DNA from: Anthostomella pinea
Taxonomy: Eukaryota > Ascomycota > Sordariomycetes > Xylariales > Xylariaceae
Assembly (NCBI GenBank): GCA_963556695.1
Contig: CAUWAG010000007.1
Coordinates: forward strand, 3,286,001 to 3,350,000
Direction of reading: 5' to 3'
Length of the DNA stretch: 64,000 bases
The notes beneath the pieces are model-generated. The model saw only the letters and a list, made by a program, of their open reading frames with translations, was not told where the DNA came from and did no database searches. Positions 20,181 to 30,775 of the stretch are shown here, piece after piece; position 1 is the first letter of the stretch; every line of letters starts with the position of its first letter. Position numbers and translations under genes: made by a program.

Positions 20181-20436
20181 CACCGCCTACCTGATCAAGG
20201 CGCATGCTCAATCGAGATATCGCGCACCGCCTGCTTGTCCAGACACCGCCTTCTTAGTTTGGACACCGCCTGCTTAGATCGGACACCGCCTTTGAATCAG
20301 GTGGGTGAGGAGTAGGCAAATCTAGTAGGTGGTAAATGAGCTGAGCAAGCGGTAAGTAAGAGGGTAGACAAGCGGTAAGAAGAACAGGCAGGCGGTGAGT
20401 GAAATGGGTAGGCGGTAGGAGAAAAGGGCAGGCGGT
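20181..20436. repeat. two opposed arrays of ~20-bp repeats (CACCGCCT core)
   Basis: Left array: CACCGCC at 20181, 20225, 20244, 20264 and 20284. Right array in opposite orientation: (A/G)GCGGT at about 20349, 20371, 20391, 20411 and 20431. Spacing is close to 20 bp in both arms, with about 60 bp of less regular sequence between. Partial copy in inverse orientation at 51205-51252. Confidence 0.75.
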
Positions 20437-20750
20437 GAGCTATAGGTAAGGATGGGGCGGGGTCTAGGTAGCTGGCGACACCGAGATGGTATGGGGTCCA
20501 CGCTTCCTTCATCTGGTACTACCTTAAACTTGCGTTGCGTGCCATTATCCTCTCGTGTATCGCCACTCTCGCGCGTGCCGTTGCCCGTCTCGTAACCTCG
20601 AGAGTCCTTGGCTAGATACTGTCTAATAGATATGTCTTTCCTTGTTCAAACTATTTGATACTGTTAGGTACGACTCCTCGCATGCCTTCATCACGTTCGT
20701 TTGATTTCGTATTGATACAGGAAACCACTTTGCCGAATGGACATATGTCA
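20390..20750 (+). repeat. dispersed ~360-bp repeat, copy 1
   Basis: From the right-hand 20-bp array to about 20750, the sequence recurs as a reverse complement at 50893..51255. Shared landmarks include TCTCGTGTATCGCCACTCTC, CTCGAGAGTCCTTGGCTAGA and ACCACTTTGCCGAATGGACA (some landmarks with single-base differences). No coding potential is seen. It looks like an end or remnant of a repeat family; the class is unknown. Confidence 0.7.
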
Positions 20751-21324
20751 CTACATTTCTAAATGCTTTGACACGAAGCCCAAGGTACGCACTCCCATTC
20801 GACGTTGCCCTTGTTCATCCCGCGCATAGTGCCATACGATACGAGCTGACTGAGCTTGCTGTCCATCTTAAGTTTGACGCACTCGAGTCGGTGACTGCGT
20901 ATGTCTTTTTGAAGGCAGGGTTCAAACACGAAGCCCGAAGTAAGCACTCTCATTCAATGTGACCCTTCTTTATCCCATGCATGGTGTCATACGATACGAG
21001 CTAACTCATCCCCAGGTCAACCGGGAGAAGCTTGCTGCCAGAGCCGGCTTCAAGGACGCTGCCGCAGCCAGAGCTCACTACGAACCATTCCTCAAGCCCG
21101 ATTATCCCGAACCTCCCCGCCCGACCGAGAAAATCCTTACGATGCAAAAAACCGTCCTAAACAAACCGCAGCCAAGCATACCTCCCTTGCCGGCCCGCTC
21201 TCGATACCAATGTGACAGACGCGCTCAGAGATCGCCAATGGCAACCTCTCACCCCCTACTTGGAATCGCTTGTAGCTGCCACTATAGAAGGTCGATACCT
21301 AATGGCGGTAGCAGACCGAAATAA
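20737..21324 (+). pseudogene. fragment of a small helical fungal protein gene with a duplicated intron segment
   Basis: Reading AAATGCTTTGACACGAAGCC gives KCFDTKPK, followed by GT. Further on, after an intron-like stretch (GTAAGC near 20940, GCTAAC, CCCCAG near 21015), the frame VNREKLAARAGFKDAAAARAHYEPFLK follows. Together these resemble small fungal proteins in which a '..CFDxKPxV' helix precedes 'N..KLA..AGFKN...A' . The segment around the intron occurs twice, about 20772-20860 and 20928-21015, so the gene is not intact. The downstream part (PEPPRPTEKILTMQ...) is Pro-rich. The function is unknown. Confidence 0.45.
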
Positions 21325-22155
21325 ACCACCAGTCTAGAGTCCCGGACCAGGGGAATCGCACCCAGTACTCTGACTGGCCCAGTGGTGGTAATGGTCCAGC
21401 ATCCACAGTCACTCTCACTACCTGTCTCTCGCCTTGGCACCGCACAGCAGCCATGTGCAGATGCGTACTGCACACCCGAAGCGGGCTTCCCATCCAGTCC
21501 AGGCGGCACATGCCCAGGCAGGCTCGATTGCCATCTTCGTAACGCACCGTCATTCCACCAATGTAGCATTGGCTGTCTTTGCCCTGGCCGTGTTCATGCT
21601 ATCTGGGCTAGCGTTGGGGAAGTTAGTCGGGCGAAATGTCCCACGACACTTTCGCTCTACAAGGGAGCGGCTCTTATCCGCCGGAGGGCGGGGTGGAGGA
21701 TCACATGCTCGCATTTTGACCTTCTGCCGGAAAACCGCCTTGAAGAGAGCAGTTCTTATTGGATGTATGAATAGTGGGCTCTCATGCGGGGGTGTATGGT
21801 AGAGGCTCACATGCCTCATCCTCTTAAGGGATTTAATAGGCCTGACGATTTAAATGGCTGGCTCTTCAGGTGTTACCGCTCCCGAATTCAGCCGGTAGTT
21901 TATTAGCTTCCAGGGCTATCTACCTAGCGGGATTACCGATTATGACAAGGACTAGAAGAGGCGAGACCCGACCAGATAAATGTTTGATAGCTCATCACCG
22001 GACTGAGAAATCTGTTCTTCATCTACCGGACACCTTCAACAGCATGCCGCAAACGGTCCTTGGGGGAAAACAGCACGATGCCTTGTGTAGTAACCCAGAT
22101 CCCGGACTCAATATGCCTCGGAGGAGTAATGACATAGAGATAAGTCGAACGATGT
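21325..22155. other. region without a supported gene
   Basis: Long overlapping frames on both strands (21282..21569 minus, 21434..21802 plus) have no domains. 21640-21960 has a weak AT increase. I see no repeat shared with the rest of the window. Confidence 0.35.
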
Positions 22156-23027
22156 ATGGAGACATCACGAGGCAGCTTCCTGTCGCGTAAGGCTAATGAC
22201 CTGTGCAGTTACAATCGGCTCCCGTCCGATGCCCAGCAACCTGATATCGAACAATCCATCCTCAACGAACTCGCCGAACTTTTCGTCCGGAATCGCGCTC
22301 ATGAGGTCTTCGGTATACACCTAGCTCATGGCCACTTTACAGTCCAGGAGGGTACTATATTGGTCGGTCTCGCTGAACGCGACACCGAGCACCCATATCG
22401 ATGGACGACGCCGGCTCCAATCCACAGCTTGGATTGGAGCAAGGTACATGGACACGTGTTCGTTCTGACCGATGCCGGTTTCCACCCATATGAGTACGAA
22501 ACTGGCGACATCCCCGACCTGACTGATGTCGACCCCGGCTTCTTCGACCAGCTGGCCCGTTTCCTTAGATCACACCGCCTGGACAACGTTCTCGCACTCC
22601 AGGTGTTGGACTATCCAATGCCTGTCAGAAGGCCAACCATAAGGGGGGGATAGAATGTATGTTGTTCTGCAGAGGGCTACAATACTAATCAGGCCTGGGG
22701 GCCATGTATATGTACATGAATGGTTCCTTTGTTCCCAGGATGTGCTTCCTGACAATGCCGCTGGCACGTATGGAGCTTGTCTTCGAGGCCCTGGGAACCA
22801 TCATGATGAAGCGTTCGGATTTGAAGACTTGCCAGCCGTACCGGCAAACTGGTTGGACGTTCACTGCCGAGAATGGCAAGCCACGGGTCTGTCAAGACGG
22901 AAAGGAGTATCATGGCACGATGCCGTCTGGCCAACATCTCATCGGCAAGGCTTCGCTGGGGGGGAGAAAAATTGAAAGCCTTCCACAGGCCATTGCGGCA
23001 CTCCGGGAAAATGATCTTCTTTTTTGA
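22156..23027 (+). pseudogene. unnamed fungal gene split by a 132-bp element
   Basis: The frame 22156-22622 (…LNELAELFVRNRAHEVFGIHLAHGHFTVQEG…) stops inside an inserted repeat at 22623-22754. After the insertion the same protein resumes at 22755 (MPLARMELVFEALGTIM…) and ends at 23027. Removing the repeat and one copy of the 5-bp target duplication ATGCC (22618-22622 and 22755-22759) leaves the frame continuous, so the ancestral gene was about 240 aa or more. The first half shares the pattern 'ELF...VFG..L.H.HF' with the minus-strand pseudogene at 27560..28105, marking a paralogous family that I cannot name. No signal peptide or TM segment. The start is uncertain; Met at 22156 is simply the first in frame. 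Confidence 0.6.
22623..22754 (+). mobile_element. 132-bp insertion element (solo LTR or MITE), copy 1, TSD ATGCC
   Basis: Ends TGTCAGAAGGC...GTGCTTCCTGACA form an imperfect terminal inversion and have TG..CA termini. It is flanked by a perfect 5-bp duplication ATGCC. The same 132-bp sequence recurs at 24228..24359 in the same orientation. It interrupts a reading frame that resumes on the other side. Confidence 0.8.
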
Positions 23028-23469
23028 CTACATAGATAGCTTGCAGTAATCTCTAGCGATCCTTATTCCATATTCCGACGACAACCAAAGTGTTATTAAA
23101 GGCTGCGGCTGTGGTGGGCACCTTGGAACCGTTAACATACAAGACGACAAGTGATTTAAAGACGCAAATACCCCCGCCTCGGTGATTTCGGTCCGTTTCA
23201 CATGGACCTGGTCTGGCTCTAGTGCTGGCATCGCGGACGAAACGAGAAGAGATGCAGCCAACGTTTTGTGCACTGAGTCAGGGGGGGTAAAGGTAATGTA
23301 TGATCCCATCGCGTGTGAGTAATTGTTGGAGATGACCAGCAAATTATAAGGTCCAGGTTCCACGCCATTAAAGAAGCGAATAGCACCTGGCTCTTACAAA
23401 GGATGTACAGGTCCGGCGCTAATTTCACATGTTAAATCAAAGCCGATCGAGCAAGCATGACGTACTTAC

Positions 23470-24611
23470 GAGAGAATTCTTCGGTCGCGGCACCCTCAGA
23501 AGCCGGATTGGTTGGAGATGATTCTGGATAGAGACGTGGGGTTGAAGGCGACGGGATTGGATGGGATCCATCTATGTCTAATGATTAGTATATGACTGCC
23601 AAGAGAAGAGAAGCTTTCTGCTTACCCCCTGAACATACTCCTTTCCCCTGATTTTGAGAGACCACTGTAACTCCTGACATAGAAGCAACATACCCGAGTC
23701 CGGGCGTCCCAGCCGGTGGCGAGGTGACCTCAGCCAAGGAGGTTGGCAGCTGGCAATTGGCAGCAGCGAGAGAACAGCCTCCACCGCCAAATTCAACATA
23801 TGATCGCTTGCGCTTCCGGGAAGGACTTTCTGTGACTTGTATTTTTGGTCTAGGCGACGGCGATGGTGATGATAGCACTAACAAATGTTGGAAAGGCGGA
23901 AGTACTGGAAATGGCGCAACTAGACCATTGGCGACAGAAGTTGGAGGCAGGGCACCGGTGCCCACGTCGTCATCTCGTCTGTGTTGAGAAACAGGAGAAT
24001 GGAGGGGCGGAATTGGGGTTCCATCTGAGGAAGGCTCAGCGTAGATCTGGTAGAGCGCGTTTTGAACTTCCTCAGATAAAATTATGGGATCGATTCCCCG
24101 TAGTTGTTCGATTTGTGGCTGTGATAATACCGAAAAAGCTGCGATGAGGATGGTGCCATTCTCATCCCTATCGTCTCCATACTCAGAGGCGGCTTGTATC
24201 GAGGCGTTACGGAGAGGAAGCGGAACTTGTCAGAAGGCGAACCATATAGGGGGGTAAAGATGTATGTTGTTCTGCAGAGGGCTACAATACTAATCAGGCC
24301 TGGAGGCCATGTATATGTACATGTATGATTCCTTTGTTCCCAGGATATGCTTCCTGACAGGCCCGTCCGAGTACCACTACTTCAAGCAATAGCTGCAGAT
24401 CGCCGGCCTTACTGGGCCAGATTGTCCAACAGTTCATCTCGTCCCTAATTTGGGGTGTGGATAAGGCTCTATCTCCTGGTTCCTTGCCGAGCGCTTTCCT
24501 GAGTGTTAACGCATCGACGCCGTCAAGATTAGCAAGAGCCAGTTCATGCCACACACATGTAGGATGGACCCCAAAAAGTTCGGAACATGTTCTATACTTA
24601 TACAGAAACAA
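23470..24611 (-). pseudogene. unrecognised protein gene interrupted by the second 132-bp element
   Basis: On the minus strand a frame beginning about 24611 (LFLYKYRTCSELFGVHPTC...) runs to the 132-bp element at 24228-24359. Beyond it a long frame continues (VPLPLRNASIQAASEYGDD..., ILIAAFSVLSQPQIEQLRG, ILSEEVQNALYQIYAEPSS) through Ser/Pro-rich sequence and a basic RKRKRSYVEFGGGG patch to about 23585. Short in-frame remnants (DGSHPIPSPSTPRLYPE) near 23520-23575 suggest one or two further exons. The two halves read as one protein, but the exact join is not obvious and there is no clean target duplication. The basic patch may be a nuclear signal. The family is unknown to me. Confidence 0.4.
24228..24359 (+). 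mobile_element. 132-bp insertion element, copy 2
   Basis: Starts TGTCAGAAGGCGAACC and ends GCTTCCTGACA, the same length and orientation as 22623..22754. Flanks GAACT and GGCCC do not match, so the target duplication is lost or the copy arose by recombination. Confidence 0.75.
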
Positions 24612-24644
24612 TCAAGCCAGCCGATCAACAGACATTGTCGAATA

Positions 24645-24710
24645 GTGAGGAGCAGTGGGGAGCAGTGGGAAGCAGTGGGAAGCAGCGGGGAGCAGCAGGG
24701 AGCAGGGCTG
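24645..24710 (+). repeat. short minisatellite, ~10-bp unit GGGAAGCAGT
   Basis: Six to seven imperfect units (GGGGAGCAGT, GGGAAGCAGT, GGGAAGCAGC, GGGGAGCAGC...) lie between the disrupted minus-strand gene and the kinase-like fragment. Confidence 0.7.
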
Positions 24711-24841
24711 CTATCAGCTGCAGCTTTCCTGACAAGTGCTGCCGTCTGGCAGGTAGGTAACAGCTGGCATATAGATTTGAAGAAAAGGCTCGAAACCTTG
24801 ACTTACTATGAGAGGAGATAACTAAAAAGGCGCCTAGGGTC

Positions 24842-25279
24842 ATGAAAAGAAACTGTAACACTAAGCTCAGTTCTGACCCAATGCGAGTCAAGATCAGCAA
24901 AGCAGTCAATACCGAGCTCGAGGTCTATAAAGCCCTCCAGGGAGAAGACATTACGCCCCAGATTCTGGCGATCGTTAACAACGAGGGCAAGAGGGTTGGC
25001 TTTGTTTCTCCGGACCTGAAGCACGAGGGTGCCCGCGTGATGAATCCAGCGGACGAGGAGGACAGGGATGCATGCCTCGAAGTCCTAAATGAGATGCACA
25101 AGAAGGGCTGGGTGCACGAGGACCCGCATTCTGATAATTTCCTCATCTTGGACCGGGGGATCTTGTCTAGGAAAGTCTATGTCATTGACTTTGAAACCGC
25201 TCAAAGAGCAACTCCCAGTTTGATCGAAGATGACGTAGACAAGTTCCAATTCTTTTGGGAACAAAGGGCGTATGGTTAA
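24842..25279 (+). CDS. kinase-like C-lobe protein, probably truncated
   Basis: A 145-aa frame. It contains VYKALQGEDITPQILAIV, then GWVHEDPHSDNFLIL and VYVIDFETAQ. These match the catalytic loop (H-x-D....N) and metal-binding DFE/DFG positions of the protein kinase-like fold seen in many fungal 'kinase-like' proteins. The loop reads HED instead of the common HGD or HRD. No glycine-rich loop or catalytic lysine precedes it, so the N-lobe is missing; activity is doubtful. It could be a fragment of a larger gene whose 5' part was lost in the repeat-rich stretch to the left. Confidence 0.5.
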   Translation: MKRNCNTKLSSDPMRVKISKAVNTELEVYKALQGEDITPQILAIVNNEGKRVGFVSPDLKHEGARVMNPADEEDRDACLEVLNEMHKKGWVHEDPHSDNFLILDRGILSRKVYVIDFETAQRATPSLIEDDVDKFQFFWEQRAYG

Positions 25280-26058
25280 TGGGTTTGCATGGTTAAGGAT
25301 TCTGTGGAATTGCCTGGCATTTTCTTTTTATTAGACTTTGGTTATAGACTATGTGTTCTGCTTTTTGGTGAATTTGAGTCATTTGGGTTTGGCTCTTCGC
25401 TTGCGGTAGAAAAGCTTATTAGCAAAATAAATCGGGATATAAGGGCAACGTTGGGAGCAAGGGCGGTGCTGCATAAGTCCTTTGAAGTGTGATGCGGGGG
25501 GTAAATGTCATTAGTGCCCGTGACTATTCCATTGGGGTGGTCAAGACTGTGTTTTCGCTTTACTGTCAACATTGTTTCTCTCGTCGCCCACGGGCTACAC
25601 TGACCCTTACTAGTCTCTGTACGCGCACTTGTGATAAGCAACACAAGCGTCTGAATGATATATACCTAGGTTAGTTAATTCTCCTTAGGTGCTTATTCCA
25701 GGCGTAGAGCTCGCTGCCCGTCCAGCATTTAGTGTAGCTGTGGTAGGCCCGGAGGCAGATACCGATACAGGCCGGCGTCCCCGCATGCAGCAAGACACCT
25801 CAGGCCTGCAGAGGACTGGGAGTGATGCATAATGGCGGAGATGATGCAGAGTGCTGATGATTGGCTCTCGTTGGTGCTTCGGTGCGTGAGGCGCAGCGAG
25901 CCAACAGATCACCCAGCACCAACCGACTTCTCGCTGCATCCATACGAGGGGGCAGATTGTCAGAATAAAAAGAGCCAAGACTGCTGCCTGAGCACTCAGA
26001 GGCGGCACCATCATTTCGTACACTTCACCCCTTGCATAATCCTTTTGCCTTCTCCACG
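25280..26058. other. region without a supported gene
   Basis: No convincing coding potential; the frame 25685..26089 on the minus strand is a shadow of unpatterned sequence. It probably contains the promoter of the APH-like pseudogene. Confidence 0.35.
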
Positions 26059-26910
26059 ATGCTCTCGGCCATGGCCTCCCAAGCACCACGGGTGTTCCCG
26101 GTCTCCAAGGTCCTAGCCGTTGCGGCCGCTCTCAGAAAAGACGGTGCTTCGCCATCATTGTGCTTCGGGACAGATGAGAAGCCGATCGACGTGGGACAGT
26201 GTCAAATCTATGCCGTCAAGTTTCCGGACGGCGAGACTTGGGCCATTCGCATTCCTGTGCATGCAGGTAGTACTCTCACGCCCAGTGGCCTCTCGAGTAT
26301 AGTCGAGGACGAGATGGCGACCTGCCAGAACTCAACCTCCCGAGCTGCGTGCGGCACCGGGAGTTGGTGCCTCGAGTTGTCCACGAAACCCTCGAGTCAT
26401 CGCTGTTCGCCATCTCACACGGCAACCTGGCCGCGCACAAGATCATCGATCATGAATACAATATCACTGGGTAAGTCTGTGCAGTGACCATGTCGTAGAT
26501 TGGTGACACTGACGTGTCGTTACAGGATCATTGGTTGGTTCTTTGCTCGCTTCTGTCCACTGCAGCTTGCGTTGCGCCTTCCTAGATTTCTTGCGATCGA
26601 TCCAGACGTGGCTGATCCAGCACCTCTACCATCTGGATTCTCGACTTTTGCGACTGGAAGTATATAGCCCCCATCCGAGCTCCTAGCGGATCGTCAAATT
26701 ATCATATCGCATCTGTCTGCTATCGACTCACAACCGGATTCACTTGCATCACTCATGAAGACTGTCTTATCGGCTCCCAACGTCGACTGGCAGGACCTGG
26801 TCTACAACTCCTGCTTCAGTAAAGGTCTTCATCGATGGATGTCAGAACGATCCTGGTTTGATGCCTCAGGCAAGGAGGTCACCATCACCTCGGAGAATAC
26901 TGCTCAGTAG
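26059..26910 (+). pseudogene. APH-family (aminoglycoside-phosphotransferase-like) pseudogene
   Basis: The N-lobe-like start (MASQAPRVFPVSK...QIYAVKFPDGETWAIRIPVHA) sits in one frame to about 26320. The C-lobe continues one frame over (LPELNLPSCVRHREL, LFAISHGNLAAHKIIDHEYN), crosses an intron (26472 GTAAGT to about 26525) and resumes IIGWFFARFCPLQLALRLPRFL. An in-frame TAG follows at about 26665, after which the frame stays open (SELLADRQIIISHL ... KGLHRWMSERSWF) to 26910. Known family motifs HGD and IDWG read HGN and IGWF, losing the catalytic Asp and metal-binding Asp. With the frameshift and the stop this is a dead copy. HGD to HGN and the TAG fit C-to-T/G-to-A change. Confidence 0.6.
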
Positions 26911-27559
26911 GGCAGGAGGTCAAAAGCGGTTGGATGCTCTTCGAGTGCGAGAGCTATAGAGGTTATCATGGACAGTCGAAGCAAAACTCAATTGATACAG
27001 GGCCAAGTTCCAGGCTTCGAAAACCCCGTGCGACCATCAAGATGGGGTATTGTGACCTGGTAGTAAAGAGTGAATTGACTAGAAGTTACTGTCTAACACA
27101 GTCCGGATCTACCTCGTGTTCTTTTTAGTAGCGAGTGTGGGAGTTATCGCAGCATAACGAAAGATAAAAAGTAACCAAGACAAACCCAAAAGAAACCCAA
27201 AAGAAACCCCCAAAACGAAACCAAACGCCGAAAAGTCACCAACCATAAGTTGTTGCCCCCGTTCTGCCCCTTCCTTCTCTTCTAACATCCCGTTTCCCAA
27301 GCCCCGCTAATCACGCCCTCCCAAAGATTCTCTCACTAGAATGGCTTCCCTTTCACTCTATCCATAGCACTGGATACGGGTGCGTTCTCTACCTGGTATC
27401 GACGTGGCCTCTGTGCGTCGCACTTGTGTGGCCGTTGCCCCCGCAAATGCAAGCGCATTTGTTATTTTCCCACAACTGGGGAGAGAAGAACCATGCAGCT
27501 TCGCGTCCTACCATGTCCGTTGGGGCCTTCACCGTCTACTGTCAGCGGGAGAATGTAGC
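26911..27559. other. region without a supported gene
   Basis: The short frame at 26934..27128 is unpatterned. A-rich runs at 27160-27230 (AACCCAAAAGAAACCC) are the only notable composition. Confidence 0.35.
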
Positions 27560-28105
27560 AAGTAACGAATATGCGAACACTTACATCGCTCGGGTGAAGG
27601 TTGATATTGGCTCGTGCCTCGGTGATTTCCACGCGCCCTTCGAAGTCATCACCAGGGTATACGCACAAGCCGAAAAGGCCGACAGTGTCAGTCTCGCGAA
27701 GACGCGATGCCAAGGCTTCGACAAAGGCCAGGACCTTCGGGTTCTCGGGTGAGATGGACTCCTCATTGGCATCCTTCATGGGCGAGTAGTGGAACTCGAA
27801 CGGTCGGAATAGGCCGTCCTCCGCGAGGACCCAGTTGACCGCCTCAAGATGCTTGAGGTTAGCCCGAGTGATTGCGACCACGGCACTGATGTGCCGAGGT
27901 ATTCGACCAGTCACTCGCTCGGTTGAAGGTCGAAATGACGATGAAGAAGGCTCAGGCCGAAAACCTTCTCCATGCCATGTTCGAGGAAAAGCTCGCGGAA
28001 ACTCGAAACAAGGTCGTACCCGTTCTTCTGGTCAAACACCTCGCCGGCGAGACCAAGGTCAGGGAGCTTGTCGAAGGTGGCAGGGGAGTAGGATACGAGC
28101 GCCAT
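27560..28105 (-). pseudogene. paralogue of the gene at 22156, with stop and frameshift
   Basis: The start MALVSYSPATFDKLPDLG (28105) leads to FRELFLEHGMEKVFGLSLLHRHFDLQPSE, then a TGA where the frame would go on (LVEYLGTSVPW). The frame then shifts by about 27850, and the protein pattern resumes as LEAVNWVLAEDGLFRPFEFHYSP ... LGVYPGDD-like sequence, ending near 27560 at a GTAAGT-type donor. The TGA could be a former CGA. It shares the pattern with 22156..23027, so this is a small gene family in this region. No known domain. Confidence 0.5.
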
Positions 28106-29967
28106 GGTACAGTAGCTAGATTTCTCTGATGTAGAGTATGAAATGATGAAAGTGTTCCGTTGTGGTGTGTGAGGCAATGAAAGCTATTCCGATGAAGAGA
28201 AGTAGACGACGAATGGTTTAGTGGTGGTCTGTCGAATTGAGATGATCTGGAAGCAGACTTGAACGCTTTATATATTCGTTCATCTCCCATCAGTCGTGGA
28301 CATCATGTTGCATGAACAAAGAGCAGCGAAGTGTCGTTGGTCCTGCGTATTCCCCATGACTACGCCTAGACACCTTCGTAACTGTCTAAACTACCAACAT
28401 GTCCATTCGTCTGTGAGGTTGGCATCCTCATCCTCAGTCACAAAGAAGAGATATAACCAGGATGGGTATCCTTCATCGATTGCCTTTGTTCGCGTTAGCA
28501 GCGAGATGTAGGGGACATGCAAGGTACTTGCCTTTGCCATCATGCTGATGTACTGACCTCGGGTATCCATCGGTTCCCTTCGCTGCGTCTGCGGAGTGGA
28601 CTACATAGGTTACAGCCAGCCTGCTAGTTAATGTGCTTCGGGACGAAGGACGCCTGGCTGTCAACAAGAAGGTCGTTGTGAGCTGACTTATCCAACAGCC
28701 AGCAAATCGCCGGCATCAAGTGCCTGGACTTCATGTGATATACACCAGAGGCCAACGTCAGTAGGCCCCGTGGTATGCAAGCACAAAGAGATATCCGGCT
28801 TCGGGAAGAGCACGGATGGCCTGTCGATGATTTGGAAACCGAAAGCGGTCGCAGTCAGGTTCGCGGCCCAGGTGGAAGATGCAGACCAATACCGACTGTA
28901 TGCTCGCAGTCAGGTTTTCTGAGATTCTAGGACATATCTTGGACGAATGCGGCAATGTACTAGGAATGCGTGTTCGATGTTGGTACGTTGGTCTGATATG
29001 CATTGAACAAGGAAGCACATCCTCATGCCGTTGCTGTTATACCATCCCGGCTACTGTGCCCTGTTGATGCATGCGTTCAGATCAAATGATTGATTTCGAT
29101 ACCAACACCAAGAGGGCCTGCTGGTCAGTGGAATGGCAGAAACCGGATACGGTTTAGGTGAAGCGGCCGCGTGCTGTGCCGCATGATCACGGCAGATCAC
29201 CAACAGCCAATGCATCACCAACATACTCGTCCGACCGATCACAACTAAACACCAGGCCGCGTACCAGGCTTGACTTTGAGGTTGGCAATGTCCTGACACC
29301 TGCTACTGCCACGGTTCCATCTGACTAGCCATAAGTGATGCAAACGGTCAAGAGCCCGGCTTGACAACGTTCTACTCTGCCGGTAGTGTAGCGGTATGTG
29401 CTGCCTCTCACAGCATGAGGATGCAGCGATCTTGGTAGGGCAACTGAGTGCTTTGGCATGTTTGCCCAGGGCATTCTTCATGGGGGCGAAAGGATCGTAT
29501 CTACTGCACCAGAGTACTGTACTTGCAGGCCAAAGTTTCGTCCTTTGTCAAGTACCTTCAGCCCTGGTCTTGCATAATTAGCCCAAAATACCATACTTCG
29601 CTGAGCAAAAGCCCTCTACGTCACTACGGGTCGCCAGCTGAAAGCGACGGAGCATGGTTGCTGACCTCAATCTTGTGCCTCCCCATCTTCTCCCTTTTCC
29701 ATTTCGTATGGTACAAGCTCGACGCCTCTCACACGACCTACTCCAGTCCCAGGGCCAATTTCTTGAACGGGCTTCCTCAAAGACATGTCCAAGGGCGATT
29801 TACCTCAGTGGCGACAGCTTCAAATGCTAGGCATGGCCATTTTCCCGCTCCACAGGTCTGACTTGATTGCGATGTAGTTCGGGGCTGAATTAGAGCCTAT
29901 TCTGGGCCATTTTCTGAAAGCCGAGCTGGGAGCATATGAGGCCTCTTGTGGCTTCATATGTACCAAT
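28106..29967. other. 1.9 kb without a supported gene
   Basis: Only short frames are present. Around 28960-29010 a reading WYVGLICIEQG loosely recalls the WxDxxCIxQ motif of HET domains, but nothing around it supports a HET gene. It probably consists of eroded gene or repeat debris. Confidence 0.3.
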
Positions 29968-30360
29968 GTGCCGAACTCGTCGTCCTCGGACCCCTTCACT
30001 CTTTCGGCCCGAGAAGCCTTCCAAGAGTCATCTGCCTTGAGATACCAATACCCAGACATCAGTCTGCCCACGAGTGTGTGTCAACTCGACGAAAATGCCT
30101 ACGCCGACGGCTACCCCGAAGGAGTCCCAGAGTCACGTCTTACTCGAGTAAGTCCACTCACCTTAGGTACAGCTGACTCAGGTGCTCTTACCCGATGGTT
30201 ACACAAGGTCAAGAAGGCTAAACCATGGACTCAATTTCGCTTGTCCGGCTCGTCCCAGGCCAGTCACCTCACTGGGATGGGACATGAGCAAAGTTCGAGC
30301 GGCCCGAGTTCGAATACGGGGCCGAGCATCGATCGCACCATCATCGAGAATGATGTCTGA
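29968..30360 (+). CDS. unrecognised ORF
   Basis: A 130-aa frame (SSALRYQYPDISLPTSVCQLDENAYADGYPEG...). A GTAAGT...GCTGACTCAG stretch (about 30148-30192) could be an intron; splicing would switch the downstream frame to VLLPDGYTRSRRLNHG. No domain, signal peptide or TM segment. Kept only because of its length and reasonable composition. Confidence 0.22.
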   Translation: MPNSSSSDPFTLSAREAFQESSALRYQYPDISLPTSVCQLDENAYADGYPEGVPESRLTRVSPLTLGTADSGALTRWLHKVKKAKPWTQFRLSGSSQASHLTGMGHEQSSSGPSSNTGPSIDRTIIENDV

Positions 30361-30775
30361 AGTTTGTAGCAGGCTAGATGATCGGGGCTCGACAGTTGAT
30401 GGCAGAATGAGACAGCAAGACTCAAGAGGAAGACAGCAAGAGAGAAATCGATGGCTTGGCTACATAGCGCGTTGAGGCTCGTACTCAGCAGGTCTCCGTG
30501 ATGTCGCTCGGCATTCGCGATGCGAACAATTCGGACATATTAGATGGAGGCGCCGGAGGCACGCATGCACATCGGCCCCACAGGGGTCTCCGTGTTTCAT
30601 CTCAGGGGCCAACCTCAAATATCTGAGCAGAACCCATCTTCTGACTTCCTGCGAACTCATTAATGTGAACGTGAACACATCAGATACTGATCATATTAAA
30701 CCAACCTCATACCCAACCCATACCCAATTCACCACACTCAAGCGCCCCCACGCCCACGCCCACTCCCGGCCCACC

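Noticed and set aside
20181..20436. CRISPR array
   Set aside because: 20-bp period without unique spacers, two opposite orientations and a fungal context; not CRISPR.
28950..29010. HET-domain-like WYVGLICIEQG
   Set aside because: Single weak motif with no other HET landmarks and frames broken on both sides.
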